A stretch of 64,000 bases of DNA, taken from NCBI GenBank assembly GCA_015698045.1, contig BLAL01000054.1:620001-684000 (forward strand), read 5' to 3'. The notes under the pieces are model-generated. The model was not told the origin of the DNA and searched no databases. It saw only the letters and a program-made list of their open reading frames with translations. This stretch comes from Rhizophagus clarus. Lineage: Eukaryota > Glomeromycota > Glomeromycetes > Glomerales > Glomeraceae. This document shows, piece by piece, positions 10,883 through 22,700 of the stretch (position 1 is its first letter; the number at the start of each line of letters is the position of its first letter). Made by a program: the position numbers and the translations under genes.

Positions 10883-12336
10883 GAGAACCAGTATTATCAA
10901 TAAGTAGTAATATTTTTTGATTTAATGTACGAAAATAATAATCAAGATGATTTAGCCATTTAAGAAAAATATCTGAACACATCCAAACTTTGGAATTAGT
11001 TTGATATATTACAGGAAGAGCTGGTTTGTTAAAATTTTTAAAACATCTTAGATTAGATGATTTTCCAATTACAAGAGCTCGAAACTTATAGTTTCCTATA
11101 ATATTAGTGCAAAAAAAAATAGAAATCTGATTTTTATTCTATAAAATAATAAAAATATTTAAATATTTTTAGATTAAACATATTTAATAATTTAAAAAAA
11201 AAATTTTAAAATAAGTTTACCATTTTATAACCTGATGCTGAACTAGTACCTAATGTTTGGTTTGGTTTCATTCTAAAAAAAAGGCCTATTTCGTCTGCAT
11301 TATAAATATCTTCCTTATCATATTTAGCTAAAAGTATATGTAAATGTGCACGTTCTTCTGAAAGACTCTCAACTGGTGTACTTCTAGCTTTTCTTAATAA
11401 TTTGATTTTTTGAATTTCATTTCTTTTTTTTAAATTGATAAATCCAACCATTAGTACACTTTAATTTATCTTTCACATTAAATATTTTTGCAAATTCCAA
11501 TCCTTTTTGTTGTAATATTAAGGTTGCTTGCCAAAATTAAATAGTTTAGGCCAAGACCAAAACTTTTTTGTAGCCAAAAGTTTAGGCAATTAAAAGTAAA
11601 TTTGCCAAGATTATAATACTGAAATTATTACCAAAATGCCAAAATTTGGCCAAAATGATAAGTTGGCTTTAATATCATAATTCTGGCCAAATAAAGAATT
11701 GACATATAAATTTCCTTTTTTAGATTCTTGTATAACTATTATATAATACAATTTTCCAATTTACTGGGAATCAAAATTTTCTTTTTTGGATATTTGTGTA
11801 ATATCACGTGACTTAATACCATAATTTTGGCCAATTTTTAATTTTGGCTAAAATTAAGAATAGTTTCAGCTTTAGTTTCAGAATGGATTTGATTGGCCAA
11901 AACCTTTCAGAATTTTCTTTTTAGTTTCGGCAGGCAACCTTATATAATATCATGTCACTTAATAGAAATCCAGTAACTATTACTTGTGATGTTCAAATTT
12001 GCATAGCTTTATTAACTTTAGGAAATTGAACAGAATGTTGGCGAAATATATATGAAAATTGTAAAGTAAAAAGAACTGAAAGCCATTTCTCTTTATTTTT
12101 CCATATTTTATTAATAGTTGTTCTTTGAACGTTTAAATCTGTATATTTTTTGTTAAAAAATGAAGTAATATCATCTTGTTTTCTGCAGGATTTGCAAGCA
12201 TAAATTTACAAATTTCTTTTTTTATATCAACACTAATTGCAGTATGAGTTTGTTGTGTTTGTTTTACTTTCTGTGAATGAATAGGTGGCATGGTAAAATA
12301 ACAAAAATAATAAGAGTTTAGACATGCAAGCTGCAT
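10883..12336 (-). pseudogene. Tigger/pogo transposase, N-terminal and catalytic parts
   Basis: From 12,285 leftward, MPPIHSQKVKQTQQTHTAIS and KKEICKFMLANP resemble the CENP-B/Psq-type helix-turn-helix start of Tigger transposases. The catalytic DDE_1 domain follows beyond the inserted MITE: KEDIYNADEIGLFFRMKPNQ (first Asp, about 11.3 kb), FRALVIGKSSNLRCFKN, VWMCSDIFLKWL and ILLLIDNTGSH (second Asp, about 10.9 kb). The frame is then cut by the LINE and resumes at 3126. Several stops are present, for example near 12.05 kb. All three catalytic Asp positions can still be read. The protein would cut and paste its own element at TA sites, but this copy is dead. Confidence 0.8.
11519..11942. mobile_element. 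Second hAT-like MITE, inside the Tigger element
   Basis: The left end reads TAAGGTTGCTTGCC. The reverse complement of the right end reads TAAGGTTGCCTGCC. The flanking 8-mers TGTAATAT (11,511-11,518) and TATAATAT (11,943-11,950) differ at one base, as expected for an old 8-bp duplication. The 424-bp interior has no coding sequence but repeats TTGGCCAAAA-like words in both orientations. The TAAGG terminus and duplication length match the element at 1844-2441, so one hAT transposase family could have moved both. The internal sequences are unrelated. Confidence 0.7.
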
Positions 12337-12570
12337 AACACATACCTTATCAGTTATATTATTAAATTACGTGATTTGTATGATTATGCAAAGGGAATTT
12401 TATATATATCTATTATAATACAGGACTGATGATTGGTGTGATTATGCTTATAATTAATAAAGTGATTATAAAAGGAGTAGTTTATATGTAAAAAAACCTG
12501 GACCAAAAAATATGTGCTATAAGGAAGGGAGTTCTTATATGGGAGGTGCTTATAAAGGGAGTCAACTGTA

Positions 12571-14221
12571 TTTTATTTTAATCTAAACAAAAATTTATAA
12601 TTAATACTACAATCCAAATAAATGTATATTAATTGTTTTAATAGTTAAAAGTTTTTAGTATTCTATTAGAAATTTTCATTTTAAGTATTTTAGTAGAATT
12701 ATTACAAATTAATATTTTAATTAACAATTAATAAAATTAATATTTATTTAAATATATATTACAATTTATAACATTATTTTATAATTTATAAAGTACAATT
12801 ATAATATAAGTTTAAAATAAATAATTTAAATAAGTACAATTATAAAAAGAATTTATATAAGTTTAAAATAAATAATTTAAATAATTCAGTTGTAAAAAAA
12901 TATTTTTAAATTTTTTGTATAAATTGATAAATATTATTTCAAAAATTAATTTTACAGAAAAATACATTTTTTTTTTATATAAGATTCAGATAAAAAAAAA
13001 TCCAATCATCTTTTAGAATTAGAAATTTTAATAAATAAACCTGTTTATAATATTATTTTTATCTTACATTTATCATTTATTATTATACTTCATATTTTTA
13101 CAATATGTTACATATATATTATGTATAAACAATCAATTTAATTTTTTAATTTATCAATATAAAGAACCTTTTTTTTTATACAAATGGTTAGCTGAAAATC
13201 TATTACACTATTCTTCGTATTCTTTATTACAAATCGTCTTTTACTATCACAGTATTACTTTGAATATCATATCTGGAGTTCATATCTAATCTGGACGAAT
13301 TACGAATTTTTAAGGTATTATTTAATAATCAATTATTTGTTTATATTTTTTTCGTCTTGAACTCCGAATCGAAGTTCGATTCCATTTAATTTACATTATT
13401 TATTTATTACTTTGTATCTGCGGAATATCTAATCTGGATAAATTATGAATCTTAAGTATTATCAATTAAATTAATTAAGCGATCATTTTTGATTTAGATA
13501 AGAAAATCATTTGTTTATATTTTTTTCGTCTTAAATTCCGAATACTGATTTTAGCCCGTTAAATCACCTGTTTGAATAAAACCTGTAATTAATTAGTAGT
13601 GATAACAACAATAAATGGGGATGTTACACTTTAATTGTCAATATCCGTTCGCATTAAATTTCTAATAGAAAAAAAAAATAATTTCAATATCCGAAAAGTT
13701 TTATTCTAACTAGAGGATCCACGTCTTTTCTTTCTATAATGAAGATAGCTTTCTCAATTAAGGGGAATAATTTCAATTTTGTTGAATTAAAAATTCGGGA
13801 AAAACATAAACAATTACTTTGAACCAATTAAAACGTAAAATAATCACACGTTTTATAAGTATTGGGTGGAAAGTTTCTACGCGTTGTTTTTTTCCTTTAT
13901 ACTAATAAGTAAATTGAATTAAAAATTCACTCGTAAGATATTTTTTTATAAAATGAACTTTGGGAAAATTTTCAAAGTAAAGGGAAAAAAAGAAATTCGC
14001 TTTGTAAGAATTATAATAGAAACTAATTAATCTTCCAAAAGAACAAATCGGTTTAAAGTATCCGTAAATATCTACAATTAAAAATCATCTAAATTCTGAT
14101 TTACGATCTATATTCTATAAATCTTGTTCTTTTGTATATCTAAAAATCTCGTTTTTGGAAAAGTGTGAGAAAAAAAAAAAAAATCTATTCGCATATTACA
14201 CATTTTGTTACTTTATACAAT
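12571..14221. other. AT-rich gene-free stretch
   Basis: Very AT-rich DNA between the Tigger end and the small ORF. The only structure seen is the pair of diverged direct repeats listed at 13,282-13,543. No coding frame or RNA gene was recognised. Confidence 0.5.
13282..13543. repeat. Two diverged direct repeats of about 90-120 bp
   Basis: Copy 1 (13,282-13,369) and copy 2 (13,425-13,543) both start ATATCTAATCTGGA and end with TTTGTTTATATTTTTTTCGT followed by an ATTCCGAAT-like or ACTCCGAAT word. The second copy has extra AT-rich sequence inside. This looks like an old local duplication. Its role is unknown. Confidence 0.6.
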
Positions 14222-14428
14222 ATGATGGATATTGTTACTTTAATAATTTATATAGTAATTTTTTCATTATATCTCGGCGGTATTATATGTTATTTCATAT
14301 TCGGCGGTGACTACAAATCAGACATTTCACATACTAATAAATATGATGATTATAAAAATTTTGAGGAAAGCGATGAAGAAGTGACAGATGACATAAAATA
14401 TCATCAACTGAATTCTGTTGATGTATAA
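14222..14428 (+). CDS. Small putative membrane protein (68 aa), unrecognised
   Basis: The open frame can be extended upstream to a GTG at 14,165, but the first ATG codons are the tandem pair at 14,222 and 14,225, so the protein is most likely 67-68 residues. It has one strongly hydrophobic segment (about residues 4-28, IIYIVIFSLYLGGIICYFIF) followed by an acidic, Tyr/Asp-rich tail ending NSVDV. This pattern fits a single-pass membrane microprotein. It sits 144 bp from the end of the convergent eIF3d gene. No family was recognised, and chance occurrence in AT-rich DNA cannot be excluded, though the acidic tail has more balanced codons than random AT-rich sequence. Confidence 0.35.
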   Translation: MMDIVTLIIYIVIFSLYLGGIICYFIFGGDYKSDISHTNKYDDYKNFEESDEEVTDDIKYHQLNSVDV

Positions 14429-14571
14429 ATTAATTTGTACATATATATTAGATAATTTTTTACAAATACGAAAATACTGTAATAATAACAATTCTTTTTA
14501 TCGATCATTTACCCCTTTTTACATAATAAATTTTTTAAATACTACATAATTTCTAGTATATGTAAATTAAA

Positions 14572-16920
14572 TCATTTTTGAACTTCTTCCTCCTCATTTA
14601 TTTCTTCACCATCTTCTAATGCCAAATCATCATCAGCATCAAATGCATTAAGAGGAACAGCATACAAACGAATCACCGGCTATAAATAAATATCTAAAAT
14701 TAGATAAAATGAAATCTATTAAAAAAAAAAATAAAAAATAGACTTTTTTACCTTGTTAGGATCTTTAATTAGTACGTATTTACCCTCCGGTAATTTCATA
14801 CATAAATCAATGACGGTTCTAACAATTCCCCACCCATTGGAAATCGACAAATTCATTTGGGCTGCAAAGTCACGTGGTTTATAAAGCTGAGTGCCCAAAA
14901 TGGCATGTTTTGTATTGTCTTTTGGAGAAACACGAGAAACATAACTAATAAAAAAGAGATTTGTTAAAAACAATTTTAAACTTAATGATGTTTTTAAGTG
15001 TATTTACCCCAACTTCATTTGATCAGCCCCAGCTAAAATACTTTGAACCGCCCAACGTGCTAATTTGCAACTATTATTTTTCATTTCAGTAGTGACAACT
15101 GCTCCTCTTTGAGTATCCAATTTTTGTCGCCAATCTAAAGCTCCACCGGCTCCTTGAGCTCTAGGATCAAACTCATTCAACGCTCTAATGGTAATTAATG
15201 AAGAATCACCACCTGTAGTTTTCACAACTGAATCTAGTTGCGTACGAACGACAATCGATATGTCCTCATCTTCGTTAATACTGAGGTCAAATTTACGATA
15301 CCGATAAGCAGTCGGTGCCAATACTTCCATATCCTCTTGACAATTGATAAATGGATTAGGTTTCTCAAGTTCATATTTTTCGTTCTAAAAAAAATTTTTA
15401 TGGTGAAAAAAAAAACATAATGAAATAAAAATAAAAATAAAACAAGAAAAATAAGAATGATTCACACCTCATTAACTACTTGTAAGGCAAAATAATGATT
15501 AATTAAAGTTGCCTCCATTGATAATGAACCTGGAGAATTAATATTCTCCTTGTCCCCGGTCTCAATCGGTGGATCGAAAGAATTTTCATTAACGGTGATA
15601 TTTTCTAAAAGTTATCGTTTAAATTAAATCAAGTAATAAATAATAAAAATACTATATAAATATACTTTAATGAACATACCATAAACACCAGTATCTCGTT
15701 TATCAAAGAATAATTTATTTTCTATACGGTTAATAACAATATCCCAAGGATATACAGATCTAGGTGCACACATAAGTAAACTTAGAACAGAATCAGTAGC
15801 GTAAACGGTAGCTGCATTATCTTTTGCAAGCTAAACATAAAAAAAAAAAAGGTTAATAATTAAAGTAAATTTAAGAAAAGGAAAATTCTTATTTTGTTTA
15901 CCTGTTCGATAATAGGATCCTTTGATGTAGTTATAAAAATTCGAACTTTGTCATTAGGGACTAATGGTTTTTCTGATTTGGTACGAATAAGATCATAATT
16001 TTTGTCATAATAATGCAAATAGCCATGTGAAGATCTATGAAAAAATAAATTAATAATAATTCGTCTATAATGTTAACAACGGTAATCTATTTGATACATA
16101 CATATCTTCAACGCCCTCTACATCTAAATTAAGTTTAGATAACCAATTGAATTCAATTTCTTCAAGAACTTTCCAATCCGGACCCACATTGACTGAGGCA
16201 TCTCTGGCACGTTGAGGCTTTAATAATATAACGTGTTAATTAAAAGTATTCGAGTTAAATTAAGTAATTAAAACCCCACCTTATCATAATCTTTCCAACC
16301 GTATCGTTTTCTGACCGCATTTTGAGCTGCTCTACTCCCGGGTACAGCCCGAGTTTGTGTGGAGGTTCTTTGATATTGACCATTTCTGACGTTACGAGAA
16401 GTTTGACCTCTTACACCACTTGTTCGACCCTGTATTGAATCATAAAAACGTTAGATCAATTCGAATTTATTCAAGTTTTACGTACTTTTGTACCACCAGT
16501 GGTTCTATAAGAAGAGGCTTTCTTTTGAGCAGTAGATCGATTATCAACCACCGAAAATGAAGCTTCGTCTTCAGCATGCGTATAAGCAAAAGTACTTGAT
16601 ACCCCGTGACCAAATGCAGTATACTGATCTATCGTGTAGGAAAAAGTTAATGATCATAACTTAGAAATTTTGATAGGAACAATATATTTTAAAGAATATC
16701 ATTTACCTCTGTAGTTCCTATAATTTGTTCTTTGTCTTCCTGAAGATTCTTTTTCTCTTTGTTCTGGGGTAGACCAATCAGCGATTCGACCTAATTTATC
16801 AGCTTTACTATATGGAGCATATGGTATATCTCTAAATTTCTCCGGTAACATGACAGGTGAAGGACCCCAACCATTATCATTATCAATAATTTCAGGAAGT
16901 TTAAATGAAGGTTCATCCAT
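14572..16920 (-). CDS. EIF3D: Eukaryotic translation initiation factor 3 subunit D
   Basis: Ten exons join without a frame break: 16920-16707, 16628-16486, 16429-16280, 16217-16102, 16034-15902, 15830-15680, 15604-15468, 15384-15008, 14944-14752 and 14679-14572 (1,722 nt, 573 residues). The N-terminus has the family block NGWGPSPV...[20 protein letters not shown]. The C-terminal half has [51 protein letters not shown] and [20 protein letters not shown], then an acidic tail [19 protein letters not shown]. All match eIF3d in order and length. The protein is a cytoplasmic subunit of eIF3 that helps recruit mRNA to the 40S ribosome; in animals it also binds the cap of selected mRNAs. All introns are short and GT-AG. 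It shares a 132-bp divergent promoter with the SNAPIN-like gene. Confidence 0.95.
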
Positions 16921-17052
16921 TTTTTCGAAAAAAAAAAATTTTTTTTGTGAAATCTATATAGATCATCTGTGTAACCAGCGTGACTTTAATATTCCAATAA
17001 TTGAAGAAATTTTGATCATGTTTTCATCTTTTCGCTTTTTTACAAAATCTTA
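16921..17052. promoter_or_regulatory. Divergent promoter of eIF3d and SNAPIN-like gene
   Basis: Only 132 bp separate the two start codons. The region holds an A-run and T-run dyad just upstream of eIF3d and no other coding sequence, so both genes must initiate from it. No specific factor site was recognised. Confidence 0.55.
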
Positions 17053-17308
17053 ATGGATCAAGAAGAGGAGAAGGAGGAAAATAACTCTAACATTGAAACC
17101 AACATACCCGACAATGAAATTAAATTAGATAAAGAAAAATTTTCAAAAGGAATAATGACTTTGTTATCACCAGTAATTGAGGAAATGGATTCACGAATTG
17201 TCGCGGTGAAAGCAAGTCAAAAAGAATTAAGTAAAGAAATTGAAAGGTTACTTGCGGGTATGATAAATCAAAAGCAGGACTTTAATCAAAAAAAAAGGGA
17301 AATTAATA

Positions 17309-17339
<31 letters not shown>

Positions 17340-17664
17340 CTTCAGTTATTTGTTGAAGCCGCAGAACCACCACCAATTCAACCTTCAATTCAAAAATTGA
17401 TTACAGCAAGAAAGAAGTTAACTACAACAAATCAAACTCTTAAAACAGTTCATGATCGTGTTGAAAGGATTCATTCTCAACTTAGCAAAGAAACCACGTA
17501 AGAGTAATATAATAATTGTTTTATTTAGGATAATAATATATTGTAAATTTAATTTTTACAAATAAATAATAAAAGAATTGAATATACAAAAATTGAAATT
17601 GTTAACTAACCTTATCATTTTTTTTTTTATTTTATTTGAAAGGAAACGTCATTCATTTTTTTAA
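17053..17664 (+). CDS. SNAPIN: SNAPIN-like subunit of BLOC-1/BORC
   Basis: Exons 17053-17257, 17338-17497 and 17643-17664 give 128 residues; SNAPIN in animals is about 136. Matching blocks are GIMTLLSPVIEEMDSRIVAV, KASQKELSKEIERLLAELQL, then KLITARKKLTTTNQTLKTVH and DRVERIHSQLSKETT. The whole protein is predicted as two long coiled-coil helices after an acidic N-terminus. Intron 1 (80 nt) has a long T-tract before TAG. The donor of intron 2 (GTAAGA at 17,498) overlaps an in-frame TAA, and a CTAAC branch site lies near 17,607. Without that splice the protein would end after 122 residues at 17,501. SNAPIN subunits act in endolysosomal sorting and vesicle positioning. The 3' end choice is inferred. 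Confidence 0.8.
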
Positions 17665-19577
17665 AATCTAATTTAAATTATTATTGAAATTATTTTTTTT
17701 TTTTTTCACATTTTAAATTAATCAAAAATGTACTAATTAATATAAAGGTAAGAATGAATGAATTGTAAATTTTTTGGGGAATTGAAATAATTATAATAAT
17801 TTTGGCAAGGAAGATTATTTATAATTTGTTGTTTTAATATAATGATATAATATTTATAAATTTTAACTAAAAAAGAGATTCTTTAAAAATATTTTAGCAT
17901 AATATTAAAAAAATATTTATTTAAAACAACTTAAAAAATTTCCCATCAATTACCAACAATTACATATTAATTACATCATCAATAGTTTAGGTCTTACAAA
18001 AAATTTAATTTCTCTAACACACAAAAAGTCAAGTAAACAAAATTAAGTTTTCGATTCTTTTTTGTTTTATTATAATAGATAATAAAGATATAACAAATAA
18101 CCTTAGTTTTTTAAAAAGAAAGAAAAAAAAGAAAAAAATCTATTTTAGGATATTTTTTTCTTAATGAAGGTTATTTATAGTCGAATAATTTACTATAAAA
18201 AGGATTCGGAAAATTGCGTCAAATAAAGGAAATGTTAAAGGAAACATGATTGGTTACGCTTAAAAATCATGAAATTTCCAAAAGAAGTAATAAGTGACCT
18301 ATTAACTTCTATTACTCAAACGAAAAACAACAAATGGATTGTTAATGCATGTTAAATTATCAATATGCAGTGTTAATCTGATATAAACAAGGATATAAAT
18401 CTACAATATGATTTGATTTTTCGTAACTTTTTTGATATTATTCAATTTATTTTCAAATTTAATAAATAATAATAATATAATATAATATAATATAAATTTT
18501 ATTTAATTTTTGATTTCATCGATTTCACCAATTTTCACCTTAGAAAAAAAAAAAAAAAAAAAAAAATTGATGATAAGCAGGATGTCGATCAACTCCCGAC
18601 CCTAAAAAAGGAGGGAAATTATTAAAAACAAAAATTACTATTATTCTTATTTTTTTCAAAGAAAAAAGAGCGGGAATTGCATTGTTGATCTTTGAGTACA
18701 AAAAAATACACGCGACGTTCAAATGATGAAACAAAATAATAAACGTGGTTAGGCAACGTGTAATACGTGTAATATCTGATAGATCATAATAACCATAATA
18801 ATAATAATTCATATACGCGCATCATAAAGTCAAACAAACAAATAAAATTCTCTTTAATTATAGGATTTATTCCGATGACTTTTTTTTTTAAACATCAATT
18901 ACACGAGTCACAATTAATATATCTCATGTGGTAACCATGAACCACCTTGAAATTTTATCATAATTTAACAATCTTTGGAATAATAGATCAAGGTAACGAC
19001 ACTAAACCATGTTGGTTTTAATATGCTGATTAAAAAAAAAAAGTTATTAAACCATAAAAAAAAACCCTGATTTGTTTCTCGCAATTACCCGTTTTTTTTT
19101 TAAACCAATTCTTATTTAAATGTAACATTTTGGCTTTGTTGTTTAAAATGTTTAAATATATTATAATAATGATTTACAATTTATGTAATTTATGTAAGAT
19201 GTTTTCACTTAAATGTATTATTGTATGCACTTTATTTATATTATACATAAAAAAAGAATGTTATCGTTGATTGTACTCTAATTTTCACAACAATCAATTA
19301 TCAATGTATGTAGATAGTATTGACATCAATTAATATGCACGTACCATTTCCTTTCCAAACAAGTTTTACTGGACCTTTTTTTTTTTTTCCTTTTTTAAAA
19401 AAAAAAATTTTATTCTTTTTTTCTTTTTCTTTCTTTCTCTACTAACTTTTTGACACAAATTAACAAAAAAGAAAAAAAAAAAAAAAAAATTATAAATTTT
19501 TTTTCTAAAACTTGATCATCCTTACTATAATATTAGATTCCTAATATATCGTTTCAGTCACTCTTTTTTTTTTACAT

Positions 19578-19618
<41 letters not shown>

Positions 19619-19652
19619 ACATATTTATATTTACTTTTATATATAAATATTA

Positions 19653-19691
<39 letters not shown>

Positions 19692-19760
19692 ATATTCCTC
19701 GTAACTAATAATATAAATAAATGAACTGTTGTCAATTATTCGATCTGTTTAATATATTAG
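17665..19760. other. AT-rich gene-free stretch with homopolymers and a TA run
   Basis: Long A- and T-tracts (for example about 18,543-18,565 and about 19,583-19,615) and a (TA)n run near 19,660-19,685 just upstream of the next gene. The frame at 18,540-18,812 on the minus strand is Tyr/Phe-rich and arises partly from homopolymers, so it was not called. No RNA gene was seen. The TA run may belong to the promoter of the following gene. Confidence 0.5.
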
Positions 19761-22700
19761 ATGGATTCTCCGGATACTTTGAATTCTTTATTGTCAAAAT
19801 TTAACAAAGTTGTGAAGGACAAATCTCAAACACCCTCTTTAAATAATATTCCACGAGTAATAAAAGACGGCTATGAACCCATAAAGTTAGAAGTGAATGA
19901 CAAAGTTTTCTCACCCAAAATAAGTAACAAGGACAATAGTGACACAAAGAAACCTCAACAAAAGAACAATATTAACTCTGAAAGTTTTATAGAACATGAA
20001 CTTCCTTCTAAAGAATTCAATTTAGAAGTTTTGTCACAACAATCGTCTAACCAACCTCCGTCACTCTTTCCTACGCATACTGCTGGTCGCAAATTATCTA
20101 CGATCGCCGAAAATACTGAAATATTTACAACTATACAACTCTCAGAATTGGATACTCAACTTTTAAGACCCTCAACAGCTTTGAGCACTTGCTCATCGTC
20201 TGATGGGTCTGTATCTTTAAAAGATTTTGAAGTTAGTGATTTGTCAGTATCAATAGAGGAAAAGTTTGACAAAGATAATTGTGTGACAAAAAAAAATCGT
20301 CGTGTATATAATAATAATAGAGACTCTTTAACTAAAATATTGAAAGATCAAGATATTATCTCTGAACAAGCTGAAACTTTTTTTGTTGGTGAAGAAGGCG
20401 AGCAAATAACTTCGGATAATTCAACAATATCATCTATTAATCCTATTCCTATTAATACAACACATATTCTCTCTAGTAACCTCAATTCTTCCGAATTACC
20501 TACTTCCTCAATACTGAATTCGTCTTCATCATCATTACTTTCGGATTCCATTCATTCAGACAAATCATTACTTGGTGATATAATTTACAATTCTATTCCT
20601 CCTTCACCTCCATCCAATATATCAAATATATCATCAACTCCTTTAAAAAATACAAAAACTGGATTACGTAGGGAAGATAAATATCCGAGTCCGCGTACTT
20701 ATTTTTCTCGTAAAAGTGGTCCAATGGGTGATTTAAGCGGAGGGTTACCCCCAAATGGAAGGGTAAATTTTTATTTAATTGATTTCTTATTTATATTAGT
20801 CATTATGATTTATTCATTTATTTATTTTTCTTTTTCTTTTCGTGACTATAATTAGCCAAGATTTTATTCAAATGAACGATGGCCTACTCCTTCAATAGAT
20901 GCTACAAAAGAACGAATATCGGGAAGAATGACTGTAGAAGGTTGGCCTGCCTCTCCACGTCGCATGCAATTAGCGAGTCCACGTCTTAAATCTTTAGCTG
21001 ATTTGGTAGAAGGGCCCGAAGGTTCTGAACAGCAGGTATTTTCTTAAAGGAAAAAAAAAAAAGAAAAAAGGAAAAAAAAAAAAAAAATTAATGATGTAGA
21101 CATGCGTATAAGTACATTTATATATATCTTACTACATATTTTTTATATTGTAATAGGAATCATCTTCATGTCGAAGGAATCCTTTACCTCCTTCAAATTT
21201 ACCTCCTCATAATATACCAGAATCTTCTAGCGATCGAATAACTATGATTTTGGAAGAAGAGGAGGAGGAAGAAAAGGAGGAGGAAAAGGAGGAGGAAAAG
21301 GAGGAGGAAAAGGAGGAGGAAAAGGAGGAGGAGGAGGAAAAGAAGGCAGAGAAATCACAGAAAGAATCATTAGAGTTGGAACAAAAAGCAAAGAAACAGA
21401 CAGAAATATTAGAATCAAAAAATGACGTAAAAGATATATTATCAAAACAAGGAAAATTTCTTGGTGCAGGTCGGACAAATAATTCTCGCTATATGGAATT
21501 AATATCAAACAATGATGAATCACAATCATTTAGAAAACGACAACCAATGTTATCTTCTGGTAAAAGAACATTTAATAATCCTAAAACTAGTTTATTACAG
21601 GATATGCAATCTATATCTGAAGAGGAAAAAGATGATGATATAATAAATAATAAACAAGAAAAAACAAACGGACGTAATGAAAAACGATTGTCTGGATCAT
21701 CCTTTTCGTCAAAATTAGGTGAAATATGCGAAGAAGAAGAATCAGAATTGGAAGAGCAAAAAGAACAAATAAATTCACTACCTGATATCTCAAAAAATGG
21801 AACAAATCGAAAAAGTCGGATATTAAATACTGATTATTTTCCTTCAAAAGAAAAATTTGTAGATGAATCAAAACCAGAACCTTTAAAAAAATCAACTGGT
21901 GCAAGATTTAGTCGTCTTTTCCCATCAATACAGTCAAGAAGAACTCTACCACAGTTAACTGTTAGAACTCCATTATCAATATCTATTTCAGAAACAGAAG
22001 ATGAAGAGGAAGAAACAGAAATATCTTCTGATAACACATGTGGTCGATATATACTGCCTTCAGATCAATCTGATATATCACCGTCACCTTCTATTTCAAT
22101 AACACCCATATCATCAGTGCCTATGACACCTATGACACCTAAATCAAATTCATGGCGATGGCCAAAAAGACCTTTTAGTCCTGCAAGAGAAAAACATAGG
22201 GAAGAATTACCCAAGTCAGATGATAATCCTGCGGATCATATAGGTAAAGTAGGTAATATATGGGCGAAAAAGACATTAGGACAATTAAGAAAGTACCATC
22301 AACGTCAAAGCCCTAGTATATTAAGTAAAGGTTTTAATTTAACGAGTCCTTTAAAAGAAACTTCATTACAATCTCCTGTAAGTGATATTTCAGACCCTAA
22401 AAAATCTCCTGCCGTATCAGTTCCAGAACAACCTCTAGAGACTATTAACGAAGAGGAGGATGAAGAAATTGGTATTTGGTCAAGTGAAGAAGTTGATCTA
22501 ACAGATTCCGATAAGAAGCCTACAACGCCAACATCAATAAATAGTATATTAAATTCTCCTATTTTAGAAGAACCTCAGGGCATGAAAGTTTCCCCAGAAC
22601 ATTTAACAGTAGCCGGTGGACCTTCCATAAGGGACAGTCCAAATGCATCAACTAGTTCACTTACGTTACGAAATAATCCTAGTAGCTCTTCTTTGGCTAA

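Larger units (their letters stand above)
10870..12568 (-). mobile_element. Tigger/pogo DNA transposon, right part with terminal inverted repeat
   Basis: The right end, read on the minus strand, starts CAGTTGACTCCCTTTATAAG after a TA at 12,569-12,570. The CAGTTGAC start and TA target fit Tigger/pogo elements. From this end inward come an N-terminal DNA-binding region, a MITE insertion (11,519-11,942), the catalytic domain, and the LINE junction at 10,882. The remaining transposase is at 2855-3126. No matching left terminal repeat was found in 900-2860, so the element is probably truncated on the left. Confidence 0.75.

Noticed and set aside
14165-14221. Longer start (GTG) for the small membrane ORF
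   Set aside because: GTG is not a usual start in this context and the added residues derive from an A-run.
18540-18812. 90-residue minus-strand frame
   Set aside because: Ends in a Phe run from an A homopolymer; composition is that of random AT-rich DNA.
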